A DNA stretch of 64,000 bases from Pandoraea pulmonicola (GTDB lineage: Bacteria; Pseudomonadota; Gammaproteobacteria; Burkholderiales; Burkholderiaceae). The notes beneath the pieces were generated by a model. The model was not told the DNA's origin and made no database searches. It was given only the letters and a program-made list of their open reading frames with translations. This document shows positions 53,561 to 63,383 of the stretch, one piece after another. Position 1 is the stretch's first letter; every line of letters begins with the position of its first letter. A program made the position numbers and the translations under genes. The stretch is from contig NZ_CP010310.2 in the NCBI RefSeq assembly GCF_000815105.2, positions 1,860,001-1,924,000 of the forward strand, in the 5' to 3' direction.

Positions 53561-54988
53561 ATGAAGCAAGACACGACACTCACCGCCCTGCTCTGGATCG
53601 TTGCGGCGGGGTTTTTCATGCAGGCGCTCGACACCACCATCGTCAACACGGCATTGCCGGCCATGGCGGCGAGCCTCGGCGAGAATCCGCTGCGCATGCA
53701 ACCGGTCGTGGTGTCGTATTCGCTGACCATGGCCATGCTCACCCCGGCCTCGGGATGGCTCGCCGACCGGTTCGGCACGCGCCGCGTCTACTTCGTCGCT
53801 ATCCTGCTCTTCGTGCTCGGCTCGATCTGCTGCGCGATGGCCCACACGCTCCCGCAATTGGTGCTCGCCCGTGTGCTGCAGGGCGCGGGTGGCTCCATGC
53901 TGCTGCCCATCGGCCGCCTGGCGGTGCTGCGCACGTTTCCGGCCGAGCAATATCTGGCGGCGCTCGCCTTCGTGTCGATCGCCGGACAGGTCGGCCCGAT
54001 GATCGGCCCCGTGCTCGGCGGCTGGCTCGTGCAGGTTGCGTCCTGGCACTGGATTTTCCTCATCAACGTTCCCATCGGTCTCATCGGCAGCCTGGCCGTG
54101 CGCCGTTACCTGCCGCGGCCGGTCAAGGACGAAGTCATCGCCACCGGCTTCGACTGGCCCGGCTTCGCGCTGCTCTCGGTCGCGATGGTGTCGTTTACGC
54201 TCGCGCTCGACCATCCGTTTTCCGATACGGGCTGGGGCGCCTCCGCCGGGCTGGCGCTGCTGTGCGTGGCGACGACCCTCGGCTATTGGCCGTACGCTCG
54301 CCGTCGCGCGGCGCCACTCTTTCCGCTGGAACTCTTCGAGACGCGCAGCTTCAGCCTCGGCCTGCTCGGCAACCTGGTGGCGCGCATCGGCAGCAGCGCC
54401 GTGCCGTTTCTGCTTCCGCTGCTGCTGCAAGTGGCCATGGGCTACAGCCCGCTTGCTTCCGGGCTGATGATGTTGCCGGTGGCGCTCTCGGGCGTGGTGG
54501 TCAAGCGCATGGTCACACCGTTGGTGCTGCGCTACGGTTATACGCGATTCCTGATGGCGAATACGGTCGTGGTCGGCGGCTCGATTGCGAGCTTCGCGCT
54601 GTTCGGCCCGGGCTGGCCGGTCTGGCTGGGGCTCGTGCAGCTTGCTGTCTTTGGCGGCGCGAACTCGATGCAGTTCGCGGCAATGAACAGCGTCACGCTA
54701 AAGGACCTCGGCACGCGCCGCGCGAGCGCCGGCAACGGTCTGTTTTCGATGGCGCAGATGCTGGCGCTGGGACTCGGGGTGACGATCGGCGGTCAGTTGC
54801 TGGCCTTGTTCGGTCACTTGGCGGGGCAGACGGCCGAGGGCGGCACCGTGGCAGGTTTTCGGCTGACGTTCGTGTGCGTCGGGCTGATCACCCTGGCTTC
54901 GGCTCTGGTGTTCCGCCGCGTGGAAGATCCGGCGGCATCTCACGGTGGCGGGGCGTCGGGCGCCTCCGCCACCGAACTCAAGCGCTGA
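53561..54988 (+). CDS. MFS multidrug efflux transporter (DHA2/EmrB-QacA type, MdtD-like)
   Basis: 475 residues, ~14 hydrophobic helices. Motifs LDTTIVNTALPAMAASLGEN (D1), GWLADRFGTRRVYF (motif A) and ARVLQGAGGSMLLPIGRLAV (motif C region) are typical of DHA2 drug:H+ antiporters. Start at 53561 (MKQDTTLTALLW). Convergent with the periplasmic binding-protein gene, with only nine bases between the stops. Exporter of unknown drugs or metabolites. Confidence 0.88.
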   Translation: MKQDTTLTALLWIVAAGFFMQALDTTIVNTALPAMAASLGENPLRMQPVVVSYSLTMAMLTPASGWLADRFGTRRVYFVAILLFVLGSICCAMAHTLPQLVLARVLQGAGGSMLLPIGRLAVLRTFPAEQYLAALAFVSIAGQVGPMIGPVLGGWLVQVASWHWIFLINVPIGLIGSLAVRRYLPRPVKDEVIATGFDWPGFALLSVAMVSFTLALDHPFSDTGWGASAGLALLCVATTLGYWPYARRRAAPLFPLELFETRSFSLGLLGNLVARIGSSAVPFLLPLLLQVAMGYSPLASGLMMLPVALSGVVVKRMVTPLVLRYGYTRFLMANTVVVGGSIASFALFGPGWPVWLGLVQLAVFGGANSMQFAAMNSVTLKDLGTRRASAGNGLFSMAQMLALGLGVTIGGQLLALFGHLAGQTAEGGTVAGFRLTFVCVGLITLASALVFRRVEDPAASHGGGASGASATELKR

Positions 54989-54997
54989 GCATCCGGC

Positions 54998-56260
54998 TCA
55001 CTTCCTGACGAGTGAGCACTTCGACTCGGCCAGCGGCGAGAATGCCTTGTCGGCCGGGATCGTCTCGAGGATCTTGTACAGGTCCCACTCCGACTTGGAC
55101 TCGGCCGGTGTCTTGACCTGCACCAGCAGCATGTCGTGGACGAGCTTGCCGTCGGCGCGAATCTGGCCGTTGCGAATGACCGGATCGTCGATCTTCATCG
55201 ATTTGAGCTTGGCCATCACGGCGTCGGCCTCGTCGGTCCCCGCCGCCTGAACCGCCTTCAGGTAATTGAGCACCGCCGAGTACACGGCGGCCTGCATCAT
55301 CGTCGGCATCTTCTTGTGCTGCGCGTAGAAGCGCTGTGCGAAGGCGCGCGAGCGATCGTCCTGATCCCAATAGAAACCGTTGGTCAGCACCATGCCCTGG
55401 GCATTCTTCAGGCCCATGCCGTGAATTTCGGTAATGAGCGAGAGCAGCGGCGTGAAGACCTGTTTGCCGCCCTGAATGATGTTGAACTGCGACGCCTGCT
55501 TGACGGTGTTGAGCGTGTCGGTGCCCGAGTTGGCCAGCGCGATGACCTGTGCGCCGGAGGTTTGCGCACGCAGCAGGTACGACGACAGATCGGGCGAGTT
55601 CACCGGATGCTTGACCGAGCCCACGACCTTGCCGCCCTGACGCGTGAGGATTTCGCTGGCGTCTTTCTCCAGCGCCTGACCGAAGGCGTAGTCGGCGGTG
55701 ATGAAGTACCACGACTTCAGGCCGCGGCGCAGCAGTGCCTGCGACGTCGAGTTCGCCAGCGCGTACGTATCGTACATCCATTGCACGCTGTGCGCCGTGC
55801 ACTGCTCGTTGCTGATGGCCGACGAGCCCGCACCGGTCACGAGCGCGATCTTCTTCTTTTCGTCGGCGATGCGATCGACGGCCAGCGCAACGTTCGAGAA
55901 CGTGAGGTCGGTGATCATGTCGACCTTGCCCCGGTCGTACCACTCGCGTGCGATGGTGGCTCCCGTGTCGGTCTTGCCCTGCGAGTCGGCAGACACCAGT
56001 TCGATGGGGGCCCCGAGCACCTTGTGATCGCGCGAGAAGTCGTCGATGGCCATGCTGGCGGCCAGCACACTGCCTTTGCCCGCGTTGTCGCTGGACACGC
56101 CGGACAGATCGGTCAATACGCCGATCTTCACGACGCCATCCGAGATGCCGGCGCCCGGCGCGGCGTGAGCGGCGGGCAGGGCGGGGCCGAGCGTGGCAAG
56201 GGTGAAGGCTGAGGCGGCAACGGCAATCGTGCGGCGCAGGTGGCCGCTGAGGCTGGGCAT
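54998..56260 (-). CDS. ABC transporter substrate-binding protein, branched-chain amino acid type
   Basis: 420 residues. Sec signal peptide (RRTIAVAASAFTLATLGPAL, cleavage after AHA) and Peripla_BP_6 fold: VVKIGVLTDLSGVSSDNAGK, then LVSADSQGKTDTGATIAREW. This subgroup, with orphan periplasmic proteins, often binds aromatic acids or other carboxylates instead of leucine. No permease or ATPase gene lies nearby. Start at 56260 after AGGAGACAAGCC. Confidence 0.9.
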   Translation of the reverse strand: MPSLSGHLRRTIAVAASAFTLATLGPALPAAHAAPGAGISDGVVKIGVLTDLSGVSSDNAGKGSVLAASMAIDDFSRDHKVLGAPIELVSADSQGKTDTGATIAREWYDRGKVDMITDLTFSNVALAVDRIADEKKKIALVTGAGSSAISNEQCTAHSVQWMYDTYALANSTSQALLRRGLKSWYFITADYAFGQALEKDASEILTRQGGKVVGSVKHPVNSPDLSSYLLRAQTSGAQVIALANSGTDTLNTVKQASQFNIIQGGKQVFTPLLSLITEIHGMGLKNAQGMVLTNGFYWDQDDRSRAFAQRFYAQHKKMPTMMQAAVYSAVLNYLKAVQAAGTDEADAVMAKLKSMKIDDPVIRNGQIRADGKLVHDMLLVQVKTPAESKSEWDLYKILETIPADKAFSPLAESKCSLVRK

Positions 56261-56508
56261 GGCTTGTCTCCTGTGTTTCGAATTATGACGGCCCAGCGGT
56301 TGGCATTTCTATCGAACGACGATCCGACGGGCTTCGAATATCTTAAACATCTCGTAATCGATTGCGCAATCCGTAATTCTCAAGCCGGCATCGGGATTTT
56401 CCAGACCTTTCGCGTTCGCGCGAGACGGGGTATGCGTGCGGACGCGAGTGCCCCAGTGCCCGAGTGCCGTATGCGGCGCTCGGATTTCCGTTCGGTGGGT
56501 GGGGGAGC

Positions 56509-57165
56509 CTAGTCCTGGCAGCGCGGCGTTGTTCCCTGCGCGCTGGTGGCGATGGCGTCGCCCATGCGCTGTGCCAGACGGTCGACGAGTCGGCGTTGTG
56601 CCGCGACGACACCGGCGATGTCGCCGGCGGCCGGTTCCGTGCCGGTGAAGCGGCAGGTGAGCACGATGTCGCCGGGCACCCGGCGTACCGACCAGACAGC
56701 CGTGAGCGCGGCCTGTTCGCCCGGCACGGATTCGAAGCGTTGCACCGATGTCGACACGCGATAGACCGTGAGGCCGTCCGCGCGCGGCAGGCCGTACACG
56801 TCCATGGCGCCGAGACGTTGCGTGAGATCGCGGGAAAGGGTCGACGTCAGTTCCGTCTTGAGCGGCGCGGCCCAGCGCGATTCCTCGAGAATATCGACGC
56901 GTCCGCCGCCGCGCGTGACCACGATCTGCGGCCGGTCGACCTGTTCCGGCACGGCAACGGGGGAGACCTCCACGGCGTACGGCGTTGCCGGTGCATTGGC
57001 CCCGATCGTGACGGCGCTGGCCGCCGTCGCGGCAGGCGAGGCGTCGCTCAGTGTGTAGAAGCGGGACGGCGGCGACGCGCAGCCGGCCAGCGCCACGAGT
57101 GCGCTCAGCGCGGTGAGCAGGGCGCCGGGGCGCGGACGGCGAGTCATGGCAATCGGCCTCGTCAT
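56509..57165 (-). CDS. pqiC: PqiC-like outer-membrane lipoprotein
   Basis: 218 residues. Signal peptide ending in the lipobox LVALAGC, then SRFYTLSDASP and the ABC-transport auxiliary lipoprotein fold (PEQVDRPQIV ... WAAPLKTELT). In the Pqi system the lipoprotein caps the PqiB tunnel at the outer membrane. Start at 57165 gives a four-base ATGA overlap with pqiB, indicating translational coupling; a start six codons later also exists. Last gene of the operon. Confidence 0.9.
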   Translation of the reverse strand: MTRPIAMTRRPRPGALLTALSALVALAGCASPPSRFYTLSDASPAATAASAVTIGANAPATPYAVEVSPVAVPEQVDRPQIVVTRGGGRVDILEESRWAAPLKTELTSTLSRDLTQRLGAMDVYGLPRADGLTVYRVSTSVQRFESVPGEQAALTAVWSVRRVPGDIVLTCRFTGTEPAAGDIAGVVAAQRRLVDRLAQRMGDAIATSAQGTTPRCQD

Positions 57166-58832
57166 GGTTGCGGATCCTTCGGTTTGCCGCGCAGCAACGC
57201 CTCGGGATGCTGCTGCAGGTACTCGGCAAGCGTATTGAGCGAGCGCAGGGTCCTGGTCAGTTCCTGCATCGCCTGACGAACGTCCTGTTGCACCGGCGAG
57301 TCTTCGGAAAGCGTGCGCTCGGCGGCGCCGAAACTCTTCTTCGCCTCGCCCAGCGTGGCCTTCGCTTCGGGTGCGATTTCTCCATCGAGCTGACGGAAGA
57401 GCCCCTGCGCGCTTTCCAGCGTCTTGTCGAGCTTGCGTAGCGACGAGTCGAGATTCTGTCCAATGCTGTCGAACGGAATCTTGTCGAGCTTGGTCGCGAT
57501 GTCGGCAATCTGCAATTGCAACTGATCGAGTGTGTTGGGCACGGTCGGAATGAGCACTACGTTGTCGATTTCCTCGGCCTTGGCGGGCTTCGCGTTCGGG
57601 AAGAAGTCGAGCGCGACGTATAACTGCCCGGTGAGCAGGTTGCCATTGCGCAACTGGCCGCGCAGTCCCTTCGCGACGAGCGCGTTCAGGATGTTCCGGC
57701 TGACGGCCTCGTTGGGCGCGACGGTGCGCTTCGGATCGCGACGGCGCAGACGATCCGGATAGATCTGCACCGTTACCGGCATATTGATCTGCTTGGTCGT
57801 CTGGTCGAAGTCCACGCCGATCGACGTGACCTCGCCCAGCGTGATGCCACGGAAGTCTACCGGTGCGCCCACGACCAGGCCGCGCAGCGACTGCTGGAAG
57901 CGGAATACCACGGTGACGGGGTGCGTGTCGGGCGACTTCATGGCCGACGCCTCGTCCGGCGCCAGGCGGAATTCCTGTCCCGCCTTGGCCATCACGCCGG
58001 CGCCGGCGTCGTTGGGCGCCTGGAAGGCGATGCCGCCGATGACCACCGACGCAAGCGATTGCGTATTGACCTGGAAGCCGCTCGAATCGAGTCGCAGATC
58101 GATGCCGCTCGCATGCCAGAAGCGGGTGTTGCTGCCCACGTACTGGTCGTACGGCGCCTGCACGAACACGCGCAGCGTGACGCCCTTGCCGTCGGGGTCG
58201 AGCGAGAACGCTTCGACCTGGCCGACCTGGATGCGCCGGTAGTAGATCGGCGAGCCGATGTCGAGCGAGCCGATGTCGCTCGCATGCAGCACGAACGGTT
58301 TGCCCGGTTGGCCGCTCGAGACCACCGGCGGCACTTCGAGCCCCTGAAAGTGGTTGGACGATTCGGCAGACTTGCCGGCATCGGCGCCGATGTAGGCGCC
58401 CGAGAGCAACGTCGAGAGGCCGGACACGCTGCCTCCGGCCACGCGCGGGCGCACCACCCACCAACGTGAATCCTTCACCGCGAACTTCTTGGCGTTTTTC
58501 GTGAGATCGACGCTCACGCGCACATGCGAGAGGTCGTCCGAGAGCTCGATGCTCTTGACCGTACCGATGTCGACTTCCTTGTACTTGACCTTCGTCTTGC
58601 CGGCCTCGAGCCCTTCGGCGGTCTTGAAGTCGATGACGACGGTCGGCCCGCGCTCGATGAGCGCCTTGGCGACGAGGGATAGCCCGATGACGGCGGCCAC
58701 CAGCGGGATCAGCCAGACGAGCGACGGCGCCCAGCGCTTGCGCGGCTCGATGGCCGGCGTGGGCAACGCGTCGGCGCCGGGCTGCGGCACGGCCTTCGGG
58801 TCCTGGGTGTCGTGCGGATCAGTCATGGTCAT
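57162..58832 (-). CDS. pqiB: PqiB-like MCE-domain protein
   Basis: 556 residues. One N-terminal membrane helix (APSLVWLIPLVAAVIGLSLV) and three MlaD/MCE domains (each starting VVIDFKTAEGLEAG-, DIGSLDIGSPIYYR- and VVFRFQQSLRGLVVGAP-like), then a long C-terminal helix (~430-540). MCE rings stacked with the helix form a tunnel across the periplasm for lipid transport. Start at 58832 (MTMTDPHD) or 58826; both overlap the end of the upstream pqiA gene. Confidence 0.92.
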   Translation of the reverse strand: MTMTDPHDTQDPKAVPQPGADALPTPAIEPRKRWAPSLVWLIPLVAAVIGLSLVAKALIERGPTVVIDFKTAEGLEAGKTKVKYKEVDIGTVKSIELSDDLSHVRVSVDLTKNAKKFAVKDSRWWVVRPRVAGGSVSGLSTLLSGAYIGADAGKSAESSNHFQGLEVPPVVSSGQPGKPFVLHASDIGSLDIGSPIYYRRIQVGQVEAFSLDPDGKGVTLRVFVQAPYDQYVGSNTRFWHASGIDLRLDSSGFQVNTQSLASVVIGGIAFQAPNDAGAGVMAKAGQEFRLAPDEASAMKSPDTHPVTVVFRFQQSLRGLVVGAPVDFRGITLGEVTSIGVDFDQTTKQINMPVTVQIYPDRLRRRDPKRTVAPNEAVSRNILNALVAKGLRGQLRNGNLLTGQLYVALDFFPNAKPAKAEEIDNVVLIPTVPNTLDQLQLQIADIATKLDKIPFDSIGQNLDSSLRKLDKTLESAQGLFRQLDGEIAPEAKATLGEAKKSFGAAERTLSEDSPVQQDVRQAMQELTRTLRSLNTLAEYLQQHPEALLRGKPKDPQP

Positions 58833-59463
58833 CCTGTTCGGTGTCGTCGTCGCGGATCTGGTCCCAGATCAGCCGAGGGTCGAACTGCATGGAGGCGAGC
58901 ATCGTGAGCACGACCACCGAGCCGAACGCCACGATGCCGGGGCCGGCCTGAATCACGGCCAGCGACTGAATATTCACGAGCGCCACCATCAGTGCGACAA
59001 CGAAGACGTCGAGCATCGACCAGCGGCCGACGAGCTCGATCATGTGATACAGCTTGGTGCGCTGATGCGGCTTCCAGCGGGCGCCGCGCTGCGCGGTGAT
59101 GCACAGCAGCGACAGTGCGATGAGCTTGAGCATCGGAACGAGAATGCTCGCCGTGAACACCACGATGGCCAGATCGTACTCGCCGCCGGTCCAGAAGTAG
59201 ATCACGCCGCTCATGATGGTGTCGCTGGAAGTGCCGAGCAGCGAGCGGGTCTGCATCATGGGCAATACGTTGGCGGGAATATACAGGATCGCCGCGGCGA
59301 TCAGCAGGGCCCAGGTGCGGACGAGGCTGTCGACCTTGCGCTGATGCAGCACGGCGCCGCAGCGCGGGCAACGCACCTTTTCCACCGTTCTGACCGCGCG
59401 CGCGAGCCTGCCGCACACCGAGCAGGCGACGAGACCGGCGTCCTTGGCAGAAAGGTATTTCAT
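58819..59463 (-). CDS. pqiA: PqiA-family protein, second half
   Basis: 214 residues. CSVCGRLARAV and KVRCPRCGAVL form a zinc-ribbon-like pair (four Cys), followed by four membrane helices (LIAAAILYIPANVLPMMQTR onward; GRWSMLDVFVVALMVALVNI). It corresponds to one half of the E. coli PqiA, which has two such units in one ~417-residue chain. Start at 59463 overlaps the stop of the first-half gene by four bases (ATGA). Confidence 0.9.
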   Translation of the reverse strand: MKYLSAKDAGLVACSVCGRLARAVRTVEKVRCPRCGAVLHQRKVDSLVRTWALLIAAAILYIPANVLPMMQTRSLLGTSSDTIMSGVIYFWTGGEYDLAIVVFTASILVPMLKLIALSLLCITAQRGARWKPHQRTKLYHMIELVGRWSMLDVFVVALMVALVNIQSLAVIQAGPGIVAFGSVVVLTMLASMQFDPRLIWDQIRDDDTEQDDHD

Positions 59464-60125
59464 CGCGAAGCGGTTCGGGAGGCCGGCGCCGCATCGGGCC
59501 CCGGGGTATGGTCGATCACGATCCACAGATTGCGCAGATCGTAGGAGAGCACCATCGCGAGCAGGACGGTCAGCGCGCCGAACGCCCATAAGGCGATGCC
59601 GGGCAGGACGCTCGCCATTGCCGAGAGTTTGACCAGCGAAACAAGGACGCCGAGCATGAACACTTCGATCATGCCCCACGGGCGGAAGGACTCGATGGCG
59701 CGCATGACCGCGAATACGCCATAAGGCCGTCGGCCCAGCGACAGGGGACCGATCAGGTGCATGAGCGCGAGCAGTTGCGACAGCGGAAACAGCACGGTCG
59801 TGGCGAACACGAGCAGTGCGACGAGCCACATGCCTTCGCGATACAGCGCCCAGGCGGCGCCCACGAGCGTGGTCTCGGTGTAGATGCCCTGGACCTCGAT
59901 CTCCACGATGGGGAACGCGTTCGCGATGGCGAACACGATCAGGCAAGTCAGAGTGAGCGCCAGCACACGTGACAGGCGCAGGTCGGGCGAGCGGTAAAGC
60001 ACCGAGTGGCAGCGCACGCACCGGGCGGTTTCGCGCGGTGGCAAGTCCTGGCGACGGTGCAGCGTGTCGCAGTTCGGACAGGCAATCAGGTTCGCCACGT
60101 CATCTTCTGGGGGCAATGTGTCCAT
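59460..60125 (-). CDS. pqiA: PqiA-family protein, first half
   Basis: 221 residues. ACPNCDTLHRR and RCVRCHSVLYR give the Cys4 zinc ribbon, then four membrane helices (LTLTCLIVFAIANAFPIVEI; GMWLVALLVFATTVLFPL; GMIEVFMLGVLVSLVKLSAM). First gene of a pqiA-pqiA-pqiB-pqiC operon with overlapping starts. Here the two PqiA halves are separate polypeptides. Role: inner-membrane part of an envelope lipid-transport system induced by membrane stress. Confidence 0.9.
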   Translation of the reverse strand: MDTLPPEDDVANLIACPNCDTLHRRQDLPPRETARCVRCHSVLYRSPDLRLSRVLALTLTCLIVFAIANAFPIVEIEVQGIYTETTLVGAAWALYREGMWLVALLVFATTVLFPLSQLLALMHLIGPLSLGRRPYGVFAVMRAIESFRPWGMIEVFMLGVLVSLVKLSAMASVLPGIALWAFGALTVLLAMVLSYDLRNLWIVIDHTPGPDAAPASRTASR

Positions 60126-60305
60126 TACCAGGGGACGGTGTCCAAGTGAGGCTCAGAATACCAAACACTTTGTTAAGTTCCCATATGCTGCGACGCAACC
60201 GAAGTTCTGGGCATGGTTTGTGCTGAGTCACGTAAAACCGCATGTCTTTGCTCTATACTCAACAGACTCCCGCAGAGTATCTAAAGAATTGAGGAGAAAT
60301 CCCCC

Positions 60306-63300
60306 ATGCTAAACATGTCGAGGCGCCAGTTCCTCAAGGTGAGCGGCGCAACGCTTGCCGGGTCGAGCCTGGCAATGCTTGGGTTCGCGCCAGACGCGGC
60401 ACTGGCGGAAGTGCGCCAGTTCAAGCTCGCGCGCGCGACCGAGACCCGTAATACGTGTCCGTACTGCTCCGTGGCTTGCGGTATCTTGATGTACAGCTAC
60501 GGCGACGGCGCCAAGAACGCCAAGAAGAGCGTCTTTCACATCGAGGGCGACCCCGACCATCCGGTCAATCGCGGCACCCTGTGCCCGAAGGGTGCGAGCC
60601 TCATCGACTTCATCCACAGCCCGAACCGCCTCATGTATCCGGAATACCGCAAGCCGGGTTCGGACAAGTGGGAGCGCATCTCGTGGGACGACGCGCTCAA
60701 TCGCATCGCCAAGCTGATGAAGGACGACCGCGACGCCAATTTCGTCGAGAAGACGGACGATGGCTTGACGGTCAACCGCTGGCTCACGACGGGCATGCTG
60801 GCCGCCTCGGCATCGAGCAACGAAGTCGGCTACATCACGCACAAAGTCATCCGCAGTACCGGGATGCTGGGATTCGACAACCAGGCACGTGTCTGACACG
60901 GCCCGACGGTGGCAGGTCTTGCCCCGACGTTTGGCCGTGGCGCGATGACGAACCATTGGGTCGACATCAAGAACGCGGATCTGGTACTCATCATGGGCGG
61001 CAACGCGGCTGAGGCCCACCCGTGCGGATTCAAGTGGGTGACCGAGGCGAAGGCGCACAACAAGGCGCGCCTGATCGTCGTCGACCCTCGTTTCAACCGT
61101 TCGGCATCGGTCGCGGACTATTACGCCCCGATCCGTACCGGCACGGATATCGTCTTCCTCGGCGGTTTGATCAACTACCTGCTGACGAACGACAAGATCC
61201 AGCATGAGTACGTCAAGAACTACACCGATTTCACCTTCCTGGTGAAAGACGAGTTCACGTTCGAGGACGGCATCTACTCCGGCTACAACGCCGAGAAACG
61301 CACGTACGACAGGAGCGCCTGGGACTACCAGAAGGGCGAGGACGGTTACGTCCTGACGGACCCGACGCTGCAGCATCCGCGTACGGTGTTCCAACTGATG
61401 AAGCAGCACTACTCGCGCTACACGATCGACATGGTCGAGCGCGTGTGCGGCACGCCGGCCGAGAAGGTCGAGTACATCTACAAGCAGATCGCCGAATGCT
61501 CCACCCCCACGCGCACCATGACCATCATGTACGCGCTGGGCTGGACGCAGCACTCGATCGGCTCGCAGATGATCCGCACCGGCGCCATGGTGCAACTGCT
61601 GCTGGGCAACATCGGCGTGGCGGGCGGCGGCATGAACGCGCTGCGCGGTCACTCGAACATCCAGGGCCTGACCGATCTGGGGTTGATGACCGATCTGCTG
61701 CCCGGCTACATGTCCTTGCCCAAGCAGGCGGAGCAGACCATCGAGCAGTACCTGACGGCGCGCGCGCAGAAGCCGCTGCGACCGAACCAGCTCAGCTACT
61801 GGCAGAACTATCCGAAGTTCTACGTGAGCCTGATGAAGGCGTGGTGGGGCGATGCGGCGACCGCCGAGAACAACTGGGCCTATGACTACCTGCCCAAGCT
61901 CGACAAGCCGTATGACCTGCTGCAGGTGCTCGAGCTGATGAACCAGGGCAAGATGTCGGGCTATATCGCGCAGGGCTTCAACCCGATCGCGGCGGCGCCG
62001 GCTAAGTTCAAGTGGGACCAGGCGCTCGCCAAGCTCAAGTTCCTCGTCATCATGGATCCGCTGGCCACGGAGACGTCGGAGTTCTGGAAGAACTTCGGCG
62101 AACACAACAACGTGGATTCCAGCAAGATCCAGACGGAAGTGTTCCGCCTGCCGACGACCTGCTTCGCCGAGGAAGACGGCGCGCTGGTCAACTCGGGCCG
62201 CTGGCTGCAATGGCACTGGAAGGGCGCCGAGCCGCCGGGCGAGGCGCGCACCGACATCGAGATCATGACCGGGCTGTTCCTGCGCCTGCGCGAGATGTAC
62301 AAGACGCAGGGCGGCAAGTTCCCCGATCCGATCGTCAACCTGTCGTGGCCGTACGCGCAACCGGAGAGCCCGTCGCCCGAGGAAATCGCCAAGGAGTACA
62401 ACGGCCGTGCGCTCAAGGACCTCGTCGATCCGAAGGATCCGACCAAGGTCACGCGCAAGGCCGGCGAGCAGCTCGCGGGCTTCGCGGAACTGAAGGACGA
62501 CGGCAGCACGTCGTCCGGCTGCTGGATCTTCGCCGGCGCATGGACGCAGGCGGGCAACCAGATGGCGCGCCGCGACAACAGCGATCCGACCGGCATCGGC
62601 CAGACGCTGAACTGGGCGTGGGCGTGGCCGGCGAACCGCCGCATCCTGTATAACCGCGCGTCGGCCGATCCGTCCGGTAAACCGTTCAACCCGAAGCGCA
62701 AGCTGGTCTGGTGGAACGGCAAGTCGTGGACCGGTCCCGACGTACCGGATTTCAAGCTCGACGAAGATCCGGCCGGCGGCATGAACCCGTTCATCATGAA
62801 CCCCGAGGGCGTGGCGCGCTTCTTCGCGAAGGGCGCCATGGCCGAAGGGCCGTTCCCCGAGCACTACGAGCCGTTCGAGACGCCGCTGGGCTACAACCCG
62901 CTGCATCCGAAGCAACCCAAGGCCACGAGCAACCCGGGGGCGCGCGTGTTCCCGGACGATCTGGCCACGATGGGCACGGCCGACAAGTTCCCGTACGTGG
63001 CCACGACTTACCGTCTGACCGAGCATTTCCACTACTGGACCAAGCACGCGTTGCTCAACTCGATCATCCAGCCCGAGCAGTTCGTCGAAATCGGCGAGGC
63101 GCTCGCGAAGGAGATCGGCATCGTGGCGGGCGACACGGTCAAGGTCTCGTCCAACCGCGGCTTCATCAAGGCCAAGGCGGTCGTGACCAAGCGCATTCGT
63201 GCGCTCAAGGTGGACGGCAAGACGATTCACCACGTAGGCATTCCGATTCACTGGGGCTTCAAGGGAGTGACCAAACCCGGGTTCCTCGCGAACACGCTTA

Positions 63301-63374
63301 CGCCCATCGTGGGCGACGGCAATTCGCAGACACCCGAGTTCAAGTCGTTCCTGGTGAAGGTCGAGAAGGCATAA
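60306..63374 (+). CDS. fdnG: Formate dehydrogenase-N, selenocysteine-containing alpha subunit
   Basis: 1,022 residues when UGA 60894-60896 is read as selenocysteine 197 (E. coli FdnG has Sec196 in 1,015). Twin-arginine signal SRRQFLKVSGATLAGSSLAM directs export of the folded enzyme; the [4Fe-4S] motif is CPYCSVACGILMYS. The stop sits in NQARV-U-HGPTV in the exact family context, and the downstream part (starting AGLAPTFGRGAMTNHW) continues in frame. Bis-MGD-binding, formate-oxidising subunit of a periplasm-facing respiratory complex. Start at 60306 after GAGGAGAAATCCCCC; ATG 60315 (MSRRQFLK) is also possible. fdnH follows after nine bases. Confidence 0.95.
60894..60938 (+). promoter_or_regulatory. 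Selenocysteine UGA codon with SECIS hairpin
   Basis: From the UGA onward: lower stem ACGGCC/GGCCGT (60898-60903, 60933-60938), upper stem CGG/CCG, a bulged U at 60910, and GGCA/TGCC around loop GGTCT. This matches the bulged-U SECIS layout that SelB recognises just after the UGA. Confidence 0.9.
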
Positions 63375-63383
63375 GGGGGCGCC

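Noticed and set aside
60306..63374. Two separate ORFs suggesting a broken formate dehydrogenase gene
   Set aside because: The stop is UGA in the exact NQARV-U-HGPTV context, in frame with the downstream part and followed by a bulged-U SECIS hairpin, so it is a selenocysteine codon.
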